Assembly (NCBI GenBank): GCA_012862575.1
Contig: BLSF01000145.1
Span: forward strand, 1-29,179
Length of the DNA: 29,179 nucleotides
Direction: 5' to 3'
Source: Parietichytrium sp. I65-24A
Lineage: Eukaryota; Sar; Bigyra; Thraustochytrida; Thraustochytriidae
Shown in pieces: positions 1 to 8,515 of this stretch. The number at the start of each line of letters is the position of its first letter. The stretch's first letter is position 1. The notes below the pieces were generated by a model. It ran no database searches. It was not told where the DNA came from and worked only from the letters and a program-made list of their open reading frames with translations. Made by a program: the position numbers and the translations under genes.

Positions 1-365
1 CTCGTGCTAATTAGCCATCGGCTTTAGCCACTGCGAAATGAGAAATGCATGCGAATGCGTTCCGGGTGGTGTGCAAGTGGATGTATGAATCAAGAATCAA
101 GTCATGTCGTTTCGCAATCAGTCAAAACTGCGAACGATTGTAAAAGCTCTTGGCGGTCAAGAACATCAGTGTCAGTGCGTCCAGCCATTGATTGGAAAAG
201 CGCAGGCGTGTTTTGGATGTATGCTCGGGATGTCCGTCTTTTAAACTTTGCGTTTGTTGTCGAATCGTCATGATTGGCGGGCATCTCGGTGCGGTTTGTT
301 CGAATCCTCTCAGATTATAGTAGAAAGCGGACTTGCGATTGGTTTTTTTACAGAATTCTATCGCA
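1..365. other. Left-edge non-coding stretch, 3' flank of the JmjC gene
   Basis: This lies downstream of the minus-strand JmjC gene. The open frames here on both strands are short, overlap each other and show no recognisable motif, so I call none. It presumably holds the 3'UTR and terminator of the JmjC gene. I saw no RNA gene or repeat. Confidence 0.6.
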
Positions 366-3170
366 TCATGACTGTTGCTCGGTCGAAAACGTCGGCGCAA
401 GGCCAAATATCGCCGTCGCGACTTGATCCCATGACGCGAGTGATTTGAGCATTGGCCTCTGCGCGAAGAGTTGGCGAAGTGAGTCGCACGGATGCAGCAA
501 AGCGTAGACCATCATAATCTTGTCAAAGTTTTCGGGGATTCTCAGACCGTAGGCGTCCAGAAAGGACTGCAAGAGCGCCTTGTCCTGGTTAAAGGTGCTG
601 ATGTGCAGGGCGACCAGGTCGTACAAGCGATCAGCAACCATTGCATCTGCGAAATCAATTATTCCACGAAAGGAGAATTTCTCGTAGCGACCGGCCACAG
701 GACCTCCGTTTTGCTTTGCATCTCGAGCAATCCTTTCTTGAAGGAGTCGTCTCGGACCAAAAGGAATGTTCAAGGCCAAAAGGTCAGGTCCAGTCATCTC
801 CCAGAGTGACTTCAAGCGAATCATTTCCGTCCGAACCAATCTCCGTATCAATGACTCGATAGCCGGATCATCAAGCCCGTCGCTCAACCACGTTTCTTTC
901 AAATATTGCTCTGCTTGGCTCTCGGCGTCTTGCGCGCCAGTTTGGAGCATGATATTCTCCTGCTGTAGATCTCCGTGAACGCACACCAGCTCGGCTTTTG
1001 AGCTCCCGCGCTGCAAAACGAGTGGGAACCACTTTTGCAGAAAAAATTCCATTTGATCAAGCAAGTGGAGTGGTGCAATAGCACTTCTCCACTGACTCGC
1101 AGCTGCGTAAAGCCTTTGCTTCGTCAAAAACTCCACAAAGGACATGCCTCGCGCAGACTGCAGATTTCCATGCAATCTGCGGAGGGGCAAATCATGAATT
1201 TTGCGTGTGGCCAGGCCAAGCTGTTGTGCGAGCAAACGCATCGACCTTCGGAAGATCCAAACTCCCGAACTGTCGAGCGCAGAGAGACGCGAGTGCTTCT
1301 GACCAAGTTTCGACCTCAGAGCGCCAAGCGACAGTCCCGGAACCACGGTGGAGATCAGATATGGCCATCTCCAAGGTGCACCATATCCTTCTCCGTAGTA
1401 GAATCCAGTACGTTCCAGACGCGGGAACAAGGCGCTCGAAGGATGGGCCGACTCCAGTTCCTCCAAGACAGCCGCCTCCACGGCTCGAGCTTGTACTCCA
1501 TCGTGAACGACACCCGGCTCGATCGAGCTGCAATTGAACATTATATCCGACCCTCGAAAGTGAGAAAACAACTTGATGACCAAGTTTAGATTATTCTCTA
1601 CAAACACTGGGTTGAGACGTTTCCCTACCACAGAAAAGCTTGGCTCTTGCTCAAGGTTCCCCGCCAACAGGCTGTGATTGCGGACCAGTCTCTCTAGCCG
1701 CGGCCGCCAGGCTTCCAGATCTTGAAAGGACTCTGCGTACTCAAACTCCGAGCCATGGCCTTCTTGAAACGCGCCATACACCGGCTCCACCATCTGCCAG
1801 GCTTTAGGATAGCGAGCTCGAATGCCAGAAACAAACTCTTCCATAAACTCTGGGCCGCTATCATTGTACATTTCGTAGAGAGTGGCGCGCAAATTTGATC
1901 GGCACATAAAGTTGTGAGTGACAGACACCGTCAAGTCAAGATTCAAAACTAGATGCCACCAGCCTGACGGAATGAAAATCACATCCCCTGGACGCTGAAG
2001 AATCTCGATTGGACGCTCATCCATAGTTAGCGTTGGGTAGACATCGAGGTACCAAGAGAGAGACGGAGGCGAGTCAGAATCCACGAGGTCCTCATTTGAC
2101 GGTCCGGCAAAGTGCGCTGAGATGCCTGGCGGCGTCCTATCTGGAGGATATAGAGCCCACCTCTTATGGCCCTGAACGAGGGCGTTCCAGGCACTGGTAC
2201 AACTGGGATCCTTGTGCCACGGTGCACCTGTTCGCGCTGGACCTGTGACGATCCAACGATTCGGAGGCCGTTTTTCCATGACCGACAAGAAATCTTCATC
2301 AAAGATGCCACCGATAGTTTCGTCATACTCTTCTAGCAAACTTGGCTCCTTTTCACCAAACTTTGCATCGAAGATATAGAGAGGGGTCTCATCTTGCTGC
2401 TCCTCGAGGTACTGAGAGTAGTCGTTCAAAGTCATTTCTATTTTGCGCACACCGTCTACACCATGGCTGACATCAAATTTCGTTTTCCCAAATCTTTGCT
2501 TGAGCTTGGCGGGAGTCCACTCTCGAGGCGAGTCGGGTTGCCTGCAGGGCCAAGATTCGATCGCTCCGGTGATCACCACTGGTTTTCGTGGAGCATCGAA
2601 TTCCAAGTAAAAGGCTTCGCCACGCAGGCGCGAGCTGTGATACGGCACTCGCTCCACAAGCTCACGATCTGGCACGAAATGTTCCAGTACGGCGCGCCTG
2701 CGCATGCACATTCTCGTCCAATAGTCTGAGTAAAACACTCTTCCATTCGACGGGCAAAGCTGAACATCTCGATGACAGCGCGCAACTTTAGTCCTCCACG
2801 TATCCTTCCACGACCCCTGCTTCGCCACATTCCCGCCCCACTTTCGCAGACAAATGCCCATCCAGAGCCCGTCGTCCAGACACATCACATTCATTGCAAA
2901 GCTGGTACATCCCAGGCTCATCAAGTCCTCCGGCGGCACCCACTCGAGCAGCTGCAGCAGCGCGTGCACCGAGAGCGTTCCAAGCGTCTTGGTCTCCACG
3001 ACATTCTGCTCGCCAGCGTCTTCGTTCCCACGGTCAAGCTTTTCCGGTCTTCTCCACCAGGGCGAAGCGATATTATGACCTTCATCTCCCACACCTGTGT
3101 CGCATCTGTGTCCCCACCGGGTCGCAGTGTCCCCGGAGTTGCTCCAGCTGCACGCAACGCGGGCAGACAT
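366..3170 (-). CDS. F-box / JmjC / aminoglycoside-phosphotransferase-like fusion protein (JMJ21-type)
   Basis: A single uninterrupted 934-residue frame. The ATG is preceded by an in-frame TAA five codons upstream, which bounds the start. Residues about 62-110 form an F-box (LSVHALLQLLEWVPPEDL), expected to bind Skp1 in an SCF ubiquitin ligase. Residues about 185-425 form a JmjC/cupin dioxygenase domain with the Fe(II) triad visible: H319 and D321 (APWHKD) and H406 (PSGWWHLVLN). The C-terminal third has a phosphotransferase/APH fold signature: catalytic-loop HGD at 732-734 with N739 (VHGDLQQEN), and the metal-binding D839 (GIIDFADA). This domain order matches the plant F-box/JmjC protein At1g78280 (JMJ21), so I infer orthology. 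Substrates of the hydroxylase and kinase-like parts are unknown; JmjC enzymes of this subclass may act on proteins rather than histones. Confidence 0.9.
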   Translation of the reverse strand: MSARVACSWSNSGDTATRWGHRCDTGVGDEGHNIASPWWRRPEKLDRGNEDAGEQNVVETKTLGTLSVHALLQLLEWVPPEDLMSLGCTSFAMNVMCLDDGLWMGICLRKWGGNVAKQGSWKDTWRTKVARCHRDVQLCPSNGRVFYSDYWTRMCMRRRAVLEHFVPDRELVERVPYHSSRLRGEAFYLEFDAPRKPVVITGAIESWPCRQPDSPREWTPAKLKQRFGKTKFDVSHGVDGVRKIEMTLNDYSQYLEEQQDETPLYIFDAKFGEKEPSLLEEYDETIGGIFDEDFLSVMEKRPPNRWIVTGPARTGAPWHKDPSCTSAWNALVQGHKRWALYPPDRTPPGISAHFAGPSNEDLVDSDSPPSLSWYLDVYPTLTMDERPIEILQRPGDVIFIPSGWWHLVLNLDLTVSVTHNFMCRSNLRATLYEMYNDSGPEFMEEFVSGIRARYPKAWQMVEPVYGAFQEGHGSEFEYAESFQDLEAWRPRLERLVRNHSLLAGNLEQEPSFSVVGKRLNPVFVENNLNLVIKLFSHFRGSDIMFNCSSIEPGVVHDGVQARAVEAAVLEELESAHPSSALFPRLERTGFYYGEGYGAPWRWPYLISTVVPGLSLGALRSKLGQKHSRLSALDSSGVWIFRRSMRLLAQQLGLATRKIHDLPLRRLHGNLQSARGMSFVEFLTKQRLYAAASQWRSAIAPLHLLDQMEFFLQKWFPLVLQRGSSKAELVCVHGDLQQENIMLQTGAQDAESQAEQYLKETWLSDGLDDPAIESLIRRLVRTEMIRLKSLWEMTGPDLLALNIPFGPRRLLQERIARDAKQNGGPVAGRYEKFSFRGIIDFADAMVADRLYDLVALHISTFNQDKALLQSFLDAYGLRIPENFDKIMMVYALLHPCDSLRQLFAQRPMLKSLASWDQVATAIFGLAPTFSTEQQS

Positions 3171-4229
3171 CTCCGTGCGAGTTTAGCTGCGCTCGGCCGC
3201 GCCTGACTTTCCTTCTTGACGATAGTATGAATCTTCCACATTTGTCAAACACAAGTTGTCAGACTTGCAAAGATGTGGAAGGGATACTTTTGGATAACGA
3301 GGTACTTACCGCTAGCGTTAATGGACTATTAAAAGCTGTGAGAGCGGTACCGGTATTCTTATTCGACTCAGTAAGGTGTGACGTGGTGATTTTATTGGCA
3401 GCTTCTTTCCTTGGCTGCGACACTTGTTGACGTCCTTCATGATCTGAGTTCTGGATTCTGGTTTTTCAGCGTTGTTTCTTTTTCTTTTCTTTTTTGCTCA
3501 AAATGATTTTGATGAAAGCTGCATTGTTTTGCTTGGTTTTGAGATGTTCTTCCATGTTGAACTTGCGGAGTGAGACTCATCACTTGCATCTTCATTTGTA
3601 ATGTTATCTACTCACTTTTCTGACCCCCATGCTACGCATTGCTAGCTGATTATTAGTAGGTACGGGTGGCCTCCTTAGTCGGGCATTTAATGTAATCTCT
3701 AGTGTGATAGGTAAATGACAGTGAAGGTTTCCGTTTCACAGAAAGCATTCAAGTTCAAGTTGATGGCAAAGTATATTGCAACCGTGTCGAGCAGCAAAAG
3801 AAAGAAACCGGAAAAGCCTTTTGTCAATTCAATCGAAAAGCAATACACAGCATCGAAGCATATAAACATATCCTCTGTCCATTCTCCAAATTCCAAAGCG
3901 AGTTTCAAAAAAGTAGAAGAAGAAAAAGAAGAAGATGATGATGAAATGGCCACTTCACACTTCACACTGTCACTTTCATTTTGCATGGGGTCGTTGGTCT
4001 ACTGACAGTGCGAGTAGCGTTCGCAAAAGCCACAGGCCGAGCCATCAACGCGTATGCGCAAGGCGTTAGCGTGTGTTCCAGAACGTCGCGTTGAGTTGAG
4101 CGCGAATCGAGCGAAAGCTTGAGCTCAATTGCGCACGAGAGCTCCCGCAGAGCGCATGGGGATGGGCGCTGAAGAGTTTGCGGGACGAGGATGCCACTGT
4201 GGTTCAGAGCACCGCGATTGTACATGAAG
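3171..4229. other. Divergent intergenic region between JmjC and EF-hand genes
   Basis: About 1.1 kb between two divergently transcribed genes, so it should carry both promoters. It contains pyrimidine-rich stretches near 3470-3500 and a purine-rich, low-complexity segment near 3905-3945 that makes short apparent frames in both directions. I do not recognise a protein in it. The last part, about 4130-4229, is probably the non-coding first exon of the EF-hand gene. Confidence 0.5.
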
Positions 4230-4291
4230 GTAAGTCTCTTCTTTCCAGCTTGCTTGCTTGCTTGAAAAGACACGGCGGAAAGCTGATATAG
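4230..4291 (+). other. Probable 5'UTR intron of the EF-hand gene
   Basis: A strong donor (AAG|GTAAGT) begins at 4230, and an acceptor AG ends at 4291 after GCTGATATAG. After splicing, the frame of the ATG at 4305 is closed upstream by TGA, so this intron lies in the 5'UTR. The intron would be 62 bp, like the other short introns here. Confidence 0.5.
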
Positions 4292-4299
4292 GCGCTGTG

Positions 4300-4308
4300 A
4301 TGCGATGA
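4300..4308 (+). promoter_or_regulatory. Minimal upstream ORF overlapping the EF-hand start codon
   Basis: The sequence ATGCGATGA gives a two-codon upstream ORF whose TGA overlaps the main ATG at 4305. Such an overlap could lower or condition initiation at the main start. The sequence is clear; the regulatory role is inference. Confidence 0.35.
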
Positions 4309-6572
4309 AGGGCTTGACCGTGCCCAAGTACTACCTGTTGGAGGTGGAGCCCGGGCTCACCGAGACCTTGGAGTCGATCGTCCGTAAGTGCGGGAGAGAG
4401 GGGCATTGGGTGCGGGCGCATTGAAGCAATTGCTAACCGAGCTGCAAATCTCCTGCGGGTTGCGCAGTGGACGACCCGAAGCAGGCGTATGGGTTGAAGC
4501 TTTTCAAATGTTTTGTCCAGGTTGATTCAGAGTAAGCTGCCATTCTTTCTCCGTGCACATGATGTGAGTGCTCTAACTTTGCGACCTTGTGTTGTGGCTA
4601 TTCTGTTTCGCCCCGCAGCGGATCGGGCAAAATAACCATTGACGAGTTTTACAGGTTTTACGGCATCGCGAGGACCAAGTTTGTGGATCGGATATTCGCG
4701 TACTTTGACTTGGACCGAAGCCGAGAATTAAACTTTCAGGAGTTCGTGGTGGGGCTTTGGAACTTTTTGACATTTTCAACAGCAAGGATGTGCCAATTCG
4801 CCATCAACATTTTCGACGTGGACGGCATGAAAACCATCAACAAATATCAGTGCGACGCTCTTGTACGAATGATGCACGGCGTCGACGAGACACCAGCGGA
4901 ACTAGTCCCCATCATCGCCAAGATGGCAACGAATAATGACCCGACCGGAACTACGAGTCTCGAAGGTTTTGTGGCTTTTGTAGAGCAAAACCCAGAGTTA
5001 TTAAGGCCTGCATTTGACATGCAAACCCAACTTCGCCGAGCAGTTTTAGGACAGACTTTGTGGGCGCAGAAGACAGTAGAGAGAACGGAGAAGTTCGGAG
5101 AGCTTGAAACTGCAGAGGACATCCTCTTGCGGAAACGAAAGGCGGCTCTGGCAGAGAAGCGAAAGGTGAGCGCTAAACGTGGGATAAAGGCGGCCTCATC
5201 AAAACGAGTCAATCCGCTGCTGAGTATGCAGTCGTCCAGTGTGTTGTCTCGCGCACCATCCGGAATGAGTGCTTTAAATGACGACAATGGTTCTGTCATG
5301 ACTGGCTTCACTTCAGCAACGGGAGGCACAAGTGAAGAGGCTGCGGAAAATGTATTAGCAGCCGTTGCTGAGGGTGATGAGGAAGAAGAAGAAGAAGGCC
5401 GACCTGTCAACATTTACCAATTTGACCAGGACAGCTTGTCAGAGAAACAAAAGTTAGCCCTTGAGGCATTTGAAAGGATGATGGCTACCAAAGAGCAATT
5501 TGATCGTCTTCAGCACGTATACCGGGAGAAAGAGCTTAGTATGTACGCCAAGAAGAGCAACTCAAGTATTCATGATGAAGACTCTCAAGCTGCGATAGAA
5601 GAATACCAGGTCGTCGTGCAAGACACCGCGATCGCAAAGCACAGTTTTCAGATATCAGTTCACGATCTGAACGACTACGGCAAGGCTTCGCTTGAGGAAG
5701 GCGAACGCCAGGCGTACTTACGATCACTCAGAGAAGCGGAGAACATGGCGAAAGATTGGTTTACCAACACGAAGGAAGGCAAAGAGTATCTTCGAATTGT
5801 TGGAAAGGAAAATGCCTTACGGGATATGTCAAATTCTAAATTTGGAATTGTCCCGAAAGCAGAGCAGAAGAAGGGCGAGAAAAAGGCCTGGAATGAGTAC
5901 GTCTCCAAAAAGGCACGCGAAAAGAATGCCGAGATTGCAGAGCACTTTGTGGAGCTGAAAGAAAAGCACGAGGCAACAATCAAAGAGCAAATCCGGGAGT
6001 TTGGGTTACTGACGGAGGAACAGGAGAAGTTTGTTCCTATATGGCAGTGGCAAAAGCTGGAAGACACAGCTTCCGAGCAATTTTATTTTTATTGTCCAGC
6101 AATTGAAGCGTCGCTCTGGACGGAACCTTTTTTCTTAAATCCAAAGAGTATTTGCCAAGACCAATCTTGCAAAGAGCGTGCCACACTTCGTTGCCTGACA
6201 TGTAATATGGAGTACTGTCCAGACTGTTTTCGTGTGAATCACGCCTACGGAGTTAAGAGCAAACACACCAAAAAGATGGCAATCCCTTCGGAGGAAATAG
6301 AGTGGAGACAAAGAATCCGCACCATTTCCAAGCCAGTTCGCAAAATGATTATGGGTTCCGTCTGTGTGGATCCAATCGAATTGCACCGCCGGCATCTGGT
6401 CGAAGAGGAGCGGCGCAAGAAAAAGGAGGCTGGACAGCTAGCGGAAGAAGACGACGATTGTAACTCGATGGCAAACAGCAGCCGTGACGACGAGATCGAA
6501 AGTAGCGTTGAGGATAAGCTCGACGACTTTGAGGACATCGAGGACGATCAAGTAAATATAGGAGAGGACTAG
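4305..6572 (+). CDS. EF-hand protein with C-terminal WW-like and B-box zinc-finger regions
   Basis: Three coding exons: 4305-4383, 4468-4531 and 4619-6572, together 2097 nt or 698 residues. Splicing rebuilds a perfect EF-hand: VDS (exon 2) joined to DGSGKITIDEF (exon 3), loop residues 46-57. A second canonical loop, DLDRSRELNFQE, is at 78-89. Two degenerate EF-hands follow (about 114-125 and 153-165). This N-terminal module resembles the calcineurin-B/calmodulin superfamily, so calcium sensing is likely. The middle is charged and partly disordered with an acidic run near 5375-5400. Residues about 527-556 look like a divergent WW domain (WQWQKLED... SLWTEP). Residues about 560-603 are a B-box-like zinc finger (C560, then CLTC, CPDC and spaced His). 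The tail is highly acidic. The in-frame ATG at 4587 lies inside intron 2 and is not the start. Function is unknown; a calcium-regulated scaffold is a guess. Confidence 0.85.
4384..4467 (+). other. Intron 1 of the EF-hand coding region
   Basis: 84-bp GT-AG intron. Donor C|GTAAGT, acceptor TTGCGCAG. It joins ...SIV to LDDPKQAYG in a continuous frame. Confidence 0.8.
4532..4618 (+). other. Intron 2 of the EF-hand coding region, splitting the first calcium loop
   Basis: 87-bp GT-AG intron. Donor CAGA|GTAAGC, acceptor TTCGCCCCGCAG. It splits the aspartate codon at the third ligand position of EF-hand 1; joining gives the canonical DSDGSGKITIDE loop, which is strong support for the model. Confidence 0.88.
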
Positions 6573-6720
6573 TTCTTGTTTGCTTGATTTCCCCCATTTC
6601 AGTCAACTGTTTATGAACAATATTGTTTTAAAAATTGAGCCCGTATTACACACTTAAAAAGATTCTGACATCAGCGATTCTATGTTCTTGTCAGACAGCC
6701 TGCTGTTCGGATATTATTTT

Positions 6721-7596
6721 TTAGAAGGCGCGGAAAAGCATTCCGGCCGCAAAAATCGAAGAAAAGATCGATGGCAGAAAGCCTGGGCTGGCTGAGCTGG
6801 GGCTGTCGGTACTGCCTCCAGCGTACACAACTGGGTCGTAGACGATCTTTTGACTAAACTTTGGGAAACGGAATGTGAACACCTGTTTGCTTCCAGATAT
6901 TTCCGCAAGTGGGTATCCTTCCGGCATGGAAACTTCGGTTCCGTCGACTTGAACAGATTGAATAAGGTCGAGCTCAACACCTTCACCAAGATCGTACTTC
7001 TTCTTCTTGCTCTTTACCTTGGCTTCGCCTTTGCCCTTGATCTCAAGCTCCAAGTCCAAATACTCCCCGACGCCTTTGTCACAGTCGTGGTCATCGACTC
7101 CATTCTCCTCGCAGAAAGGCCAGTTCTCAATCTCGACATTAAACTTGACGCCCCCGACTTTGAGCGACAAGGTTTCATTTCCGACTGGGTACTCCCCCTC
7201 CTTGGTGATGATGTATGTCTTGATGGTAAGCAGCGAGTCGCCAATCAAGGTCGCGTTAAAGTCAATGGTGTCCATCGTAACATCCCCGAGGGAAGACTGG
7301 TAAATTGAAGAGAAATTAAAGTCCTTTGACGAGAAGCTCTTGAATGTGTGCTTGTCCTTGCCCGACTTGCCAACCTCTTTACCTTCAGCATCCCTCTCGG
7401 TGAGCGAAACAAACTCCACTGTCACGCGGTTCGGGTCGTCAGTGACGTTCTCGGTGGTTGCAATCGTCATCTTGCCAGACTTGCCCTTGATCTTCACGTA
7501 CGCCCCGGAGGACTGCAGGTCGAGGTCCTCCTCTGCCACCACCGCTTTCGCCGCAAATGCGGCCATGCACAACGCCGTCACCGAGGAGAACTTCAT
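6721..7596 (-). CDS. Secreted orphan protein with signal peptide and GPI-anchor-like C-terminus
   Basis: 291 residues from an ATG. Residues 1-21 form a clear signal peptide ending AVVA|EE. The body is beta-rich looking and Lys/Asp/Glu-rich, with four N-glycosylation sequons (N50, N94, N114, N140) and only two cysteines in the mature part (C162 and C172, flanking ENGVDDHD), which could form a disulfide. A block KFNVEIENWPFC stands out as likely conserved. The C-terminus has a small-residue linker (GGSTDSPSSASPG) followed by a hydrophobic tail of about 20 residues with no charged cytoplasmic segment beyond one Arg. This is the usual pattern of a GPI-attachment signal; a single TM anchor is the alternative. 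I do not recognise the family. The gene converges on the EF-hand gene, with stops 148 bp apart. Confidence 0.82.
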   Translation of the reverse strand: MKFSSVTALCMAAFAAKAVVAEEDLDLQSSGAYVKIKGKSGKMTIATTENVTDDPNRVTVEFVSLTERDAEGKEVGKSGKDKHTFKSFSSKDFNFSSIYQSSLGDVTMDTIDFNATLIGDSLLTIKTYIITKEGEYPVGNETLSLKVGGVKFNVEIENWPFCEENGVDDHDCDKGVGEYLDLELEIKGKGEAKVKSKKKKYDLGEGVELDLIQSVQVDGTEVSMPEGYPLAEISGSKQVFTFRFPKFSQKIVYDPVVYAGGSTDSPSSASPGFLPSIFSSIFAAGMLFRAF

Positions 7597-8515
7597 CTTT
7601 CACACTTCTTTGCAACCCTGAGTCGTCTTGGAGGCAGTTTTGGTCAGTGAGCGCTTTTAGAGAATGTAAGTCGATTGAGGTCTGGCGATGCTGGTCGAGT
7701 CGGCTTCGACATTGAGCCACTTGCCAAGATGAAAACTCCACCTCGGTAATTCCAGTACCGTTACCGGTACAGTAACGGCGGTTCAGAACTACAGACGTGT
7801 GCACAAGGACACAAGGACGAGCTAGTCTACGCTTTAAAGTAGTCACTGGTATCAGCGTGCACACTAGTTGCGATTTCGCCATGATTTGTGGAGGCATCAG
7901 TGGCCTTCCGAGGTCAAGAATTGGAAAGAAAGCGTATGATTGTTTGACTGAGAAGCCAACCAATTCCCCCTTTCGCGGCCTTTAAAAGACTAGTTTTTAT
8001 GAGGAGACTTGTTTTTCGTCTAGGGTTTGGTGACTTGCTCTTCGTAAGCACAAGAAAGTGGCGCAGGTGAGTGGGGTTGGTCAAATATCACCAGACAATT
8101 ATCCCACTTCCACACCCAGCTGTGTCTTTGTGGCATAAAACTCAGTATGATTTACTGCAGCTCGCATTGGCTTACGGTTGTCTTTCCCCAAGCTGAAGGA
8201 AAAGTATGAGGAAAGCGGTTGATCGAGTTCATACAGTTTAGATTTAGATTTCTTTCGAGATTCGGTCAGCTAAACTCTACGAGAGAAACATAGTGGGGCG
8301 TTTTTGAGTTAGGTCGAAAAATCCTTTAGAGCTCGCTGGCTCGAATCCCTTCGTTACCCCCACTGGAACTCTAGGTCTTCGTTCCATGGGTGGACTGTGG
8401 GAAGTGAAGGAAGTGAAGGTTTTCCACATCCATCGATCCATGCCTTCCTCTCCTTTTTTTATGAATATACAAAGGGCCGTGGGACAGAAAACAATCAGTT
8501 TTCAACCTAAGAGAA
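7597..8515. other. Intergenic region upstream of the secreted-protein gene
   Basis: About 0.9 kb. It should hold the promoter of the secreted-protein gene at its left and the 3' flank of the SET/MYND gene at its right. It contains a small perfect hairpin (7758-7778) and a 7-bp stem pair enclosing a tRNA-sized segment (8292-8364) that does not fold as a tRNA. I see no gene. Confidence 0.5.
7758..7778. repeat. Short perfect inverted repeat (hairpin)
   Basis: CCGTTAC at 7758-7764 and GTAACGG at 7772-7778 are exact reverse complements around a 7-nt loop CGGTACA. It lies about 160 bp upstream of the secreted-protein start codon. It could be a cis element; no function can be assigned. Confidence 0.45.

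Noticed and set aside
3715-4005. 96-codon plus-strand frame (Lys/Ser-rich)
   Set aside because: Low-complexity purine-rich DNA produces frames on both strands here; no domain or homologue-like block.
8292-8364. 73-nt segment bounded by AGTGGGG and CCCCACT, containing TCGAATCC, resembling a tRNA
   Set aside because: The 7-bp acceptor-like stem and length fit, but no T-arm stem can form at the correct distance from the 3' stem, the D-arm lacks the usual bases and no anticodon stem is present. At most a decayed tRNA or chance hairpin.
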